The notes beneath the pieces are model-generated. The model was not told where the DNA came from and did no database searches. It saw nothing but the letters and a program-made list of their open reading frames with translations. Positions 6,749-13,443 of a DNA stretch of 18,725 nucleotides are shown piece by piece; positions within the stretch are counted from its first letter, which is position 1; every line of letters starts with the position of its first letter. A program made the translations under genes and the position numbers. The DNA lies in the NCBI GenBank assembly GCA_002454125.1, contig DKII01000156.1, positions 1 through 18,725 on the forward strand, given 5' to 3'. This stretch comes from Novosphingobium sp. UBA6722. Its GTDB lineage: Bacteria > Pseudomonadota > Alphaproteobacteria > Sphingomonadales > Sphingomonadaceae.

Positions 6749-7894
6749 GTGGGCGACGTCCATTCAATTCAAGACGATGAAGCGGTTGAGCCCGAAGTGC
6801 TGACCCTGCCGCTCGACGCCTGGCACCGCGCGCGCGGTGGCCGGATGGTCGAGTTCGCCGGTTACTGGATGCCGGTCCAGTACGAAGGGATCATCGCCGA
6901 ACACCTGTGGACCCGGACAAGCGCCGGGCTGTTCGATGTCAGCCACATGGGCCAGCTGTTCATTTCCGGTGAGGGCGTGGAAGCTGCGCTGGAAGCCGTG
7001 CTGCCGATCGATCTGTCGACCCTGAAGCCCTATGGTCCGCGCTATTCCCTGCTGCTCGATGAGAACGGCGGCGTGCTCGATGACCTGATGGTCACGCGCT
7101 GGAACTCCGGCTTCTACCTGGTCGTCAATGGCGCGACCAAGTGGGACGACATCGGCCACCTGAGGGAAAACCTGCCCGATGAGGTGACGATCAACCACCT
7201 CGATGACAGCGCGCTGCTGGCCCTGCAGGGGCCCAAGGCTTTCGTCGCACTCGAACGCGTGGTGACTGGTGAGTATCCGCTGTCGGCGCTCACCTTCATG
7301 AAGGGCGGTCAGTTCAAGATCGACGGGGTCGATGCCTGGATCAGCCGCTCGGGCTATACCGGCGAAGACGGATTCGAGATCTCGATCCCAGCGGCGGATG
7401 CAGAGCGCGTGGCCGACCTGATCTGCGCCCAGCCGGAAGTTAAACCAATTGGGCTCGGCGCGCGCGATTCGCTGCGGCTCGAGGCGGGTCTGCCGCTTTA
7501 CGGGCATGATCTTTCGCCCGAAACCAGCCCGGTCGAAGCTGGCCTGCTGTTCGGCATCAACAAGCGGCGCCGCACCGAAGGCGGGTTCCCGGGTGCCGAG
7601 CGGATCCTGCGCGAGATCGCCGAGGGCACAGCGCGCAAGTGGGTTGGCCTGGTTCTCGAAGGCCGCCAGGCAGCGCGTGAGGGCGCAACCGTTCATCTTG
7701 GCACGCAGCAGGTTGGCATCGTGACTTCAGGTGGTTTCTCACCCAGCTGCGAGCAGCCGATTGCCATGGCCTATGTCGCCAGTGCCCAGGCCGCGCCTGG
7801 CACCAAGCTTGAGATCGAGGTCCGGGGCAAGCGCCTCGCGGCCGAGGTCGTTTCAACCCCGTTTGTCCCGCATCGCTATTTCCGAGGAGCCTGA
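6749..7894 (+). CDS. gcvT: Glycine cleavage system T protein (aminomethyltransferase)
   Basis: GcvT transfers the aminomethyl group's methylene carbon from lipoylated GcvH to tetrahydrofolate and releases ammonia. The protein shows the family's features: RMVEFAGYWMPVQYEG near the N-terminus, GLFDVSHMGQ, GGVLDDLMVTRW with the conserved Asp pair near residues 111-112, SRSGYTGEDGFEI, and LRLEAGLPLYGHDL. From GTG 6749 it has 381 residues, close to the usual length. I chose this start because GGGG at 6738-6741 lies seven bases upstream; GTG 6734 has no nearby Shine-Dalgarno. A leader of about 17 residues precedes the first conserved block. It is the first gene of the riboswitch-controlled operon, 5 bp before gcvH. 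Confidence 0.95.
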   Translation: MGDVHSIQDDEAVEPEVLTLPLDAWHRARGGRMVEFAGYWMPVQYEGIIAEHLWTRTSAGLFDVSHMGQLFISGEGVEAALEAVLPIDLSTLKPYGPRYSLLLDENGGVLDDLMVTRWNSGFYLVVNGATKWDDIGHLRENLPDEVTINHLDDSALLALQGPKAFVALERVVTGEYPLSALTFMKGGQFKIDGVDAWISRSGYTGEDGFEISIPAADAERVADLICAQPEVKPIGLGARDSLRLEAGLPLYGHDLSPETSPVEAGLLFGINKRRRTEGGFPGAERILREIAEGTARKWVGLVLEGRQAAREGATVHLGTQQVGIVTSGGFSPSCEQPIAMAYVASAQAAPGTKLEIEVRGKRLAAEVVSTPFVPHRYFRGA

Positions 7895-7899
7895 CCGCC

Positions 7900-8271
7900 A
7901 TGACCCGCTATTTCACCCAGGACCACGAATGGATCGACGTTGACGGCACCAGCGGCGTCGTTGGCATCACCGACTATGCGCAGAGCCAGCTGGGCGACAT
8001 CACCTATGTCGATCTGCCCGCCGCCGGCACCGCAGTGAAGAAGGGCGATGCGCCTTGCGTGGTTGATAGCGTCAAGGCCGCGTCGGACGTCTATTCGCCG
8101 GTTTCAGGCACGATCACCGCCGCCAACGATGCGCTGGGCGATGCCCCGGAAACGGTCAACACCGATCCTGAAGAGGGTGGTTGGCTGTTCCGCATCGACC
8201 TGAGCGATGTGTCCGAACTTGGAGGCCTGATGGATCAGGCCGCTTACGACGCCTACGTCGCGGAGCTTTGA
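7900..8271 (+). CDS. gcvH: Glycine cleavage system H protein (lipoyl carrier)
   Basis: The gene encodes 123 residues. GcvH carries the aminomethyl intermediate on a lipoyl arm between the P, T and L proteins. The start YFTQDHEWIDVDG and the middle GITDYAQSQLGDITYVDLP are characteristic. The lipoylated lysine is Lys59 in VDSVKAASDVYSPVSG; the usual Glu three residues before it is Asp here, a mild change. The length is normal for the family. It follows gcvT by 5 bp and precedes gcvPA by 4 bp, and GAGG before the ATG provides a ribosome-binding site. Lipoylation by LipA/LipB or LplA, encoded elsewhere, is required. Confidence 0.97.
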   Translation: MTRYFTQDHEWIDVDGTSGVVGITDYAQSQLGDITYVDLPAAGTAVKKGDAPCVVDSVKAASDVYSPVSGTITAANDALGDAPETVNTDPEEGGWLFRIDLSDVSELGGLMDQAAYDAYVAEL

Positions 8272-8275
8272 GCCC

Positions 8276-9631
8276 ATGCGTTACCTGCCCCTGACACCCG
8301 ATGATCGCGGCGAAATGCTGGCCGTGATCGGCGCGGGCACGATCGATGACCTGTTCGTCGATGTGCCGGCCGAAGCGCGCCTTTCCGGGCCGGTTCCCGG
8401 CTTGCCGCTGCGCCAGACCGAAATGGCGGTCGAACGCCACTTTTCGAACCTGGCCCGCAAGAACAAGGCGGCGTCGGACCATCCGTTCTTCCTGGGGGCA
8501 GGGGCCTACAAGCACCATGTGCCGGCCAGCGTCGATCACCTGATCCAGCGCGGCGAGTTCCTGACCGCCTACACGCCCTACCAGGCGGAGGCGTCGCAGG
8601 GCACGCTGCAGGTCCTGTTCGAGTTCCAGACCCAGGTCGCGCGGCTGTTTGGCTGCGACGTGGCCAATGCCTCGATGTACGATGGCTCGACGGCGTGCTG
8701 GGAAGCGATCGGCATGGCCGGCCGCGTCACACGCCGCAAGAAGGCGGTGCTCAGCGGTGGTCTGCACCCGCACTACGTCAGCGTGGCCAAGACCATGGCC
8801 CGCTTCACCGGCGATACGCTGGATACAGCCACGCCGGAGCTTGGCGGCACCGACATGGATCGCCTGTTGGGTGCGATCGATGCCGAAACCAGCTGTGTCG
8901 TGGTCCAGTATCCGGACGTCCTCGGCCGGATCGAGGACCTCTCGCCGCTCGCCGCTGCCTGTCAGGCCGCTGGAGCGCTGTTGATCGCCGTGGTGACCGA
9001 ACCGGTTGCCCTTGGCGCGATCAAGTCTCCCGGCGAAATGGGCGCGGACATCGTGGTGGGTGAGGGCCAGTCGCTCGGCGTCGGCCTCCAGTTCGGCGGG
9101 CCTTACGTTGGCCTGTTCGCGACCCGTGACAAGTACGTCCGCCAGATGCCGGGCCGGCTGTGCGGTGAGACTGTCGATGCCACCGGCAAGCGCGGTTACG
9201 TGCTGACGCTCTCGACCCGCGAGCAGCACATCCGCCGCGAGAAGGCGACCAGCAATATCTGCACGAACTCAGGGCTTTGTGCGCTGGCTTTCAGCATTCA
9301 CATGACGTTGTTGGGAGGGCGCGGCCTGCGTGATCTGGCGGCGCTCAACCACGCCCGTGCGGTTCAGGTTGCCGACCGGCTCACCGCGATTCCGGGCGTC
9401 ACGCTGGTCAACGACAGCTTCTTCAACGAGTTCACCGTGATGCTGCCCAAGCCCGCCCGCGCGGTAGTGCATGAGCTGGCTGCCAAGGGCGTGCTCGGCG
9501 GGGTGTCGCTGGGCCGGCTCTACCCGGGTGATGCCGCGCTGGAGAACGGCCTGGTTGTTGCCGTGACCGAAGTCGTCTCGGACGGGGATATTGCTGCCCT
9601 TGAAGCAGCGCTGAAGGAGGTGCTGGCATGA
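8276..9631 (+). CDS. gcvPA: Glycine dehydrogenase (decarboxylating) subunit 1
   Basis: The gene encodes 451 residues of the N-terminal-half P-protein subunit. With GcvPB it forms the PLP-dependent glycine decarboxylase that moves the aminomethyl group to GcvH lipoate. The start MRYLPLTPDDRGEML is typical, as are YTPYQAEASQGTLQ, MYDGSTACWEA, GEGQSLGVGLQFGGPYVG and TSNICTNSGLCALA. This half has the aminotransferase fold but, as expected, no PLP-binding lysine motif; that sits in GcvPB. The split form is common in alphaproteobacteria and Gram-positive bacteria, unlike the single-chain P protein of E. coli. The stop overlaps the gcvPB start (ATGA), which would favour balanced subunit amounts. Confidence 0.97.
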   Translation: MRYLPLTPDDRGEMLAVIGAGTIDDLFVDVPAEARLSGPVPGLPLRQTEMAVERHFSNLARKNKAASDHPFFLGAGAYKHHVPASVDHLIQRGEFLTAYTPYQAEASQGTLQVLFEFQTQVARLFGCDVANASMYDGSTACWEAIGMAGRVTRRKKAVLSGGLHPHYVSVAKTMARFTGDTLDTATPELGGTDMDRLLGAIDAETSCVVVQYPDVLGRIEDLSPLAAACQAAGALLIAVVTEPVALGAIKSPGEMGADIVVGEGQSLGVGLQFGGPYVGLFATRDKYVRQMPGRLCGETVDATGKRGYVLTLSTREQHIRREKATSNICTNSGLCALAFSIHMTLLGGRGLRDLAALNHARAVQVADRLTAIPGVTLVNDSFFNEFTVMLPKPARAVVHELAAKGVLGGVSLGRLYPGDAALENGLVVAVTEVVSDGDIAALEAALKEVLA

Positions 9632-11187
9632 ACGCGCCCAACACTGCCGGCTGGCGCCCCGAAATGGGTGAAGGCCATATCGCGCATGACGAGACTTTCA
9701 CCGGCAACCGCGCGCTGATGCTGGAAGAGCGCCTGATCTTCGAGATCGGCGATACCAGCACCACCGGTGTCGATATCGATCCGGCCCCTGCTGCGGCTTC
9801 GCGGCTGGGCGGCCTGGCTCGCGCCGAGGCCATCGGCCTGCCGGGCCTGTCGGAACCGGAAACGGTCCGGCACTACACCCGCCTCAGCCGCCAGAACTAT
9901 GGCATCGATCTGGGCTTCTTCCCGCTCGGGTCGTGCACGATGAAGCACAACCCGCGGCTCAATGAAGCCGTGGCGCGGATGAAGGGGTTCAAGGATGTCC
10001 ACCCGCTCCAGCCGCGCGAAACGGTCCAGGGTGCACTCGCCGTAATCGACGAGTTGGCCTACTGGCTGGTGACGCTGACCGGCATGGACAGCGTCGCCAT
10101 GTCGCCCAAGGCGGGCGCGCACGGTGAGCTGTGCGGGATCCTGGCGATCAAGGCTGCGCTGGAAGCGCGCGGGGAAGACCGCAAGGTGATCCTGGTGCCC
10201 GAAAGCGCCCACGGCACCAATCCGGCCACCGCCGCCTTTGCCGGTTTCTCGGTCGAGAACATCCCGGCGACCGAAGCGGGCCGGGTCGATCTCGCCGCGC
10301 TGAAGGCCCGGCTGGGGCCGGATGTTGCGGGGGTGATGATCACCAACCCCAACACCTGCGGCCTGTTCGAGCCCGACCTGAAGGCCATTTCCGACGCGGT
10401 CCACGCCGCCGGCGGCTATGTCTATTGCGATGGCGCAAACTTCAACGCGATCGTCGGCAAGGTCCGCCCCGGCGATCTGGGCGTCGATGCCATGCACATC
10501 AACCTGCACAAGACCTTCTCCACGCCGCATGGCGGGGGCGGGCCGGGTTCGGGTCCGGTGGTGCTTTCGGCCGCGCTCTCGCCCTTCGCGCCGCTGCCTT
10601 ACGTCAAGCGCGAGGCCGATGGTTCGCTGCGCCTGGTCGAGGAAGAGACCGCGGCGGAAGACCAGCCCGACAGCTTCGGCCGAATGGTCGCGTTCCATGG
10701 GCAGATGGGCATGTTCACCCGTGCGCTGGCCTATATCCTCAGCCACGGGGCCGATGGCCTGCAGCAGGTGGCAGAAGATGCCGTGCTCAATGCCAACTAC
10801 GTGCTGCGCAGCCTGGAAGGCGTGCTTGATGCGCCCTTCGGCCATTCTGGCCCGTGCATGCACGAAGCGCTGTTCACCGACGATGGCTTCGCCGAGGGCT
10901 TCTCGACGCTCGACGTGGCCAAGGGGCTGATCGACGAAGGGTTCCACCCGATGACGGTCTATTTCCCGTTGGTGGTTCACGGCGCGATGCTGGTTGAGCC
11001 GACCGAGACCGAGAGCAAGGCCGCGCTCGATCAGTTCATCGGCGCGCTGCGTTCGGTGGCGCTTCGGGCCAAGCGGGGCGATCCGGCGCTGAAGACTGCG
11101 CCGCACTTCGCCCCGCGCCGCCGGCTTGATGAAACGCTCGCCGCGCGCAAGCCGGTGCTGGCCTGGAAGGGTGATCGGGGGGAGTAA
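9628..11187 (+). CDS. gcvPB: Glycine dehydrogenase (decarboxylating) subunit 2
   Basis: The gene encodes 519 residues of the C-terminal-half P-protein subunit, which carries the PLP cofactor. The Schiff-base lysine is Lys295 in NLHKTFSTPHGGGGPGSGPV, the universal P-protein motif. Other family stretches are NYGIDLGFFPLGSCTMKHNPR, ESAHGTNPATAAFAG and YVYCDGANFNAI. The length fits bacterial GcvPB. The ATG overlaps the gcvPA stop. After the stop only 6 bp separate it from the ABA4-like gene, so the operon probably continues. The L-protein (dihydrolipoyl dehydrogenase) is not in this window and is usually shared with other complexes. Confidence 0.97.
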   Translation: MNAPNTAGWRPEMGEGHIAHDETFTGNRALMLEERLIFEIGDTSTTGVDIDPAPAAASRLGGLARAEAIGLPGLSEPETVRHYTRLSRQNYGIDLGFFPLGSCTMKHNPRLNEAVARMKGFKDVHPLQPRETVQGALAVIDELAYWLVTLTGMDSVAMSPKAGAHGELCGILAIKAALEARGEDRKVILVPESAHGTNPATAAFAGFSVENIPATEAGRVDLAALKARLGPDVAGVMITNPNTCGLFEPDLKAISDAVHAAGGYVYCDGANFNAIVGKVRPGDLGVDAMHINLHKTFSTPHGGGGPGSGPVVLSAALSPFAPLPYVKREADGSLRLVEEETAAEDQPDSFGRMVAFHGQMGMFTRALAYILSHGADGLQQVAEDAVLNANYVLRSLEGVLDAPFGHSGPCMHEALFTDDGFAEGFSTLDVAKGLIDEGFHPMTVYFPLVVHGAMLVEPTETESKAALDQFIGALRSVALRAKRGDPALKTAPHFAPRRRLDETLAARKPVLAWKGDRGE

Positions 11188-11193
11188 GCGGTT

Positions 11194-11670
11194 ATGTGGC
11201 AGGCGATGTTCTCGTTCACCAATGCGGTGGTGGTCATCGCCTGGCTCATCCTGCTGTTCCTGCCGCGCAAGCCGCTGGCGATGACGGCCGTGCTTTACCT
11301 CGGCGTCGGGCTGCTGTGCCTATGCTATACGGTGATGTTCGCGGCTTTGCTGAGCGGTTCGGTCGATCCCGGTCAGGTCGCCGGCAGCACCCCCTATGTC
11401 GCCTCGGACTATTCAATCGCCGGCTTGCGCAAGCTGTTCCTATCCGACGGCGGGCTGGTGATTGGTTGGACGCATTATCTGGCGTTCGACCTGTTCACCG
11501 GCCTGTGGATCGCGCGCGATGCCGATAACAAGGGCTTCAGCCGCGCCGTGCAGGTGCCGTTCCTGTTTGCGACCTTCATGGCCGGGCCGATTGGCCTGTT
11601 TACCTGGCTGGTCGTGCGCGAGCGCCGGGCGCGGGCGATGCACCCGGCCGAAAGCCGCATCCGGCTCTAG
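11194..11670 (+). CDS. ABA4-like family membrane protein (DUF4281)
   Basis: The gene encodes 158 residues with about four membrane helices: roughly residues 7-24, 30-50, 88-106 and 125-145. The stretch GWTHYLAFDLFTGLWIARDA followed by FATFMAGPIGLFTWLVVRE is the hallmark of the ABA4-like family, named after the plant chloroplast protein needed for neoxanthin formation. The bacterial members have no settled function; a link to carotenoids is plausible in pigmented sphingomonads but unproven. A strong GGGGGAG ribosome-binding site overlaps the end of gcvPB, 6 bp before this ATG, so it is probably cotranscribed with the gcv genes. It ends only 4 bp from the converging gene on the other strand, with no visible terminator between them. 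Confidence 0.87.
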   Translation: MWQAMFSFTNAVVVIAWLILLFLPRKPLAMTAVLYLGVGLLCLCYTVMFAALLSGSVDPGQVAGSTPYVASDYSIAGLRKLFLSDGGLVIGWTHYLAFDLFTGLWIARDADNKGFSRAVQVPFLFATFMAGPIGLFTWLVVRERRARAMHPAESRIRL

Positions 11671-11674
11671 GCCT

Positions 11675-12877
11675 TCAGGCAGCTTCCTTGCTGGACGGCG
11701 CTTCGTAATTTTCTGGCGTCAGGTCGATCCGCTCGATCCGTGGCGTTGCTTCGCGGCGGCGCATCCGGGTGCCGGTGTTGCCGTCCTCGAACCGCGCGGT
11801 CAGCGTATAGCGTTCGATCATGTAGAACCCCGGCGCGGTGCCGCCGTCCTTCTTGAGCGGCGCGTAAACTCGCTTGGCGATATTGGCGAGCACCGGCTTG
11901 AGCCATGACTTGTCGCCCGAGGTGCGCAGCGCCTCGATATCGGTAACGCGGCCATTGGCGTCGATCCAGAAGCCGACATCGGCCCACTGGTTGCGGGCCT
12001 GAAGCGCGGTCAGCCGGTTGAGCGTGTTGAGGGCCGGCTGATCATCGGGCAGGCCCTTCTGCAGGTCGGTCCGTTGCAGTGGTTCGGCAAACAGCAGGAT
12101 TGGCCGGGTCGCGCCGCCGCGTTCGGCAAAGCGCTTGATCAGGGCATCGGTGCTGCCGGCGCCGCCGGCCTTGCGATCGACCTTGGCCTTGATCACTTCG
12201 GCCGCGAGCGCAAAGTCGCTGCTTTCAGCGAGCGGGCGCTCGATCAGTTCGTCAAGCCGTTCGTTGACGTTCTTGAGATTGAAGGCGTTGGGGTTCTGGT
12301 CATACTGACCGCGCCACAGCAGCGCCTGGCGCAGGCGCGAGAAGCTGGCAACGCGGGGCTGACCGGCGGCCAGGGCGCGCTTTTCAACATCCTTGTAGAT
12401 GCGTTCGGCTTCGTTCGAGAAGCCGAGCTTGGCGCGGCTGTCGCCGACCTCGATCTGGGCAACCAGAGTGCGGAAGTCGTTCTCGCCAAAGCCCTTCTTG
12501 AGGGTATCGCGCATGTCGAGGACCGAAAGCTGGAAATCCCGTGCCTCGCCCATCTGCTCGGCGATTCGGCCATTGGCGCGCAGCAGGTCGGAAACCGGCA
12601 CCGGGAAGGCGTCGCCGTGCTTCTTGTTGCGCCCGATCGAATCCTTCAGCGTGGCGCGGCTGTTCTTGTAGTCGCCCGAGACAAACAGGTTTTCGGCATG
12701 GGCCAGCGTTGCCTTGATGTCTTCATCGGGCGGGCACTTGCGCTCAAGGCAGGCCTTCAGGTCGGCTTCGGTCTGCTTGAGCGACTTGCCGGTAACGACG
12801 ATTTCTTGCGCCTCGACCGGCGCGGCAAAGACCAGGGCGGCGGCGAGGGCGGTAAGGGGGAAGGCGGCGCGACGCAT
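11675..12877 (-). CDS. Exported protein with TonB C-terminal-like domain
   Basis: From ATG 12877 the gene encodes 400 residues; CAGGAG eight bases upstream supports this start over the more distal ATG at 12913. Residues 1-23 form a signal peptide ending VEA. The mature protein starts QEIVVTG, a string well known from the N-termini of sphingomonad TonB-dependent receptors. Cys43 and Cys48 may form a small disulphide loop. The middle (about 55-290) is helical with TPR-like spacing (NLFVSGDYKNSRATL, NEAERIYKDVEKRAL). Residues about 298-370 (WADVGFWIDANGRVTDIEAL, then SGDKSW and VYAPL) resemble the C-terminal domain of TonB. It has no N-terminal anchor segment of a true TonB. Function unknown; a periplasmic role is inferred. 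Confidence 0.8.
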   Translation of the reverse strand: MRRAAFPLTALAAALVFAAPVEAQEIVVTGKSLKQTEADLKACLERKCPPDEDIKATLAHAENLFVSGDYKNSRATLKDSIGRNKKHGDAFPVPVSDLLRANGRIAEQMGEARDFQLSVLDMRDTLKKGFGENDFRTLVAQIEVGDSRAKLGFSNEAERIYKDVEKRALAAGQPRVASFSRLRQALLWRGQYDQNPNAFNLKNVNERLDELIERPLAESSDFALAAEVIKAKVDRKAGGAGSTDALIKRFAERGGATRPILLFAEPLQRTDLQKGLPDDQPALNTLNRLTALQARNQWADVGFWIDANGRVTDIEALRTSGDKSWLKPVLANIAKRVYAPLKKDGGTAPGFYMIERYTLTARFEDGNTGTRMRRREATPRIERIDLTPENYEAPSSKEAA

Positions 12878-12984
12878 TACAAGCTCCTGAAAGGCAAGCA
12901 TTCGTCGCGCCACTATCAGACCTTCGGATCAAAGGCACTGCTGATCGACCAAGTGCTAACCCGGTCGGCTGAAATGCGCTTTGA

Positions 12985-13113
12985 TCAGGTGGCGCGGTCG
13001 CCCGCTTCGCCCACGGACTCGATATCGCGGCCCAGGCCCTTGACCGTGTTGCAGGCGGCAGTTGTAACCGTCAGTGATGCCAGCATGATCGCGGCAATGA
13101 TGCGCTTCTTCAT
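12985..13113 (-). CDS. Entericidin A/B-family small lipoprotein
   Basis: The gene is short, encoding 42 residues: MKKRIIAAIM, a hydrophobic stretch, then a lipobox ending TAAC with Cys21, followed by NTVKGLGRDIESVGEAGD. The mature part is the hallmark of entericidins, small membrane lipoproteins known in E. coli as the EcnA/EcnB antidote-toxin pair. GGAG lies nine bases before the ATG on this strand. Only one copy is present, without a partner gene next to it; single entericidin-like genes are frequent in alphaproteobacteria, where their role is unclear. It ends 107 bp before the start of the TonB-C-like gene on the same strand. The residue pattern makes it a firm call despite its size. Confidence 0.9.
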   Translation of the reverse strand: MKKRIIAAIMLASLTVTTAACNTVKGLGRDIESVGEAGDRAT

Positions 13114-13151
13114 GGCGTGTCTCCGTTGCAGGAATTGCACCTGTCCTGTTT

Positions 13152-13171
13152 CACCTAGGTGGTGTTAACAC
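13152..13171. promoter_or_regulatory. Two abutting perfect 10-bp palindromes in a divergent gap
   Basis: CACCTAGGTG (13152-13161) is directly followed by GTGTTAACAC (13162-13171); each is perfectly self-complementary. They lie between the entericidin-like gene (minus, 38 bp away) and the small membrane-protein gene (plus, 56 bp away). This is where promoters and operators of both would be expected. No sigma-factor box pair was convincing on either strand. Binding by a dimeric regulator is inferred. Confidence 0.4.
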
Positions 13172-13227
13172 AAGCCGAATGCACGCCCTGGCTTGACGCT
13201 GCGCGACGAACCGAGCAGCGGAACGCG

Positions 13228-13443
13228 ATGAATTGGGACTGGCTCTATACCGATTGGGCACCCTGGGCAGAGCTGGGCGCAACGGCCGTGGCCACAGCTG
13301 CCATTGCCTGGTGGGGCGAGCGCCGGCGAATGCGCCGCAGCGATCCCGATGCCGTGGGCTTCATGCCCTGGGGCACCGTTTTCGTGCTGGCGCTGTTCGT
13401 CGTGCTAATCGCCGCCGTCTTTATCTTGCGATACGCGCTTTAG
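13228..13443 (+). CDS. Small membrane protein of unknown function
   Basis: From ATG 13228 the gene encodes 71 residues. Two hydrophobic segments are visible, about residues 14-29 (WAELGATAVATAAIAW) and 47-68 (MPWGTVFVLALFVVLIAAVFIL), separated by a basic loop ERRRMRRS that should face the cytoplasm. The family is not recognised. The frame stays open upstream to 13159, but the preceding codons lack hydrophobic character and the ATG gives a sensible membrane protein. The Shine-Dalgarno is weak (GCGGA). Its TAG stop interlocks with the TAA stop of cpaF on the other strand (shared bases 13441-13442). Its expression as a real gene is probable but not certain. Confidence 0.6.
   Translation: MNWDWLYTDWAPWAELGATAVATAAIAWWGERRRMRRSDPDAVGFMPWGTVFVLALFVVLIAAVFILRYAL

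Noticed and set aside
8156..9229. Minus-strand open frame of 357 codons opposite gcvPA
   Set aside because: Same type of antisense shadow over a firmly identified gene, without a recognisable domain or ribosome-binding site.
9520..11106. Long open frame (528 codons) on the minus strand opposite gcvPB
   Set aside because: It is a shadow of gcvPB caused by high GC at third positions; the product has no family features and is rich in Arg, His and Gln, while the plus strand is unmistakably GcvPB.
13114..13227. General stress (EcfG-type) promoter before the entericidin-like gene
   Set aside because: I looked for GGAAC followed after 16-17 bases by CGTT and found no acceptable match on either strand.
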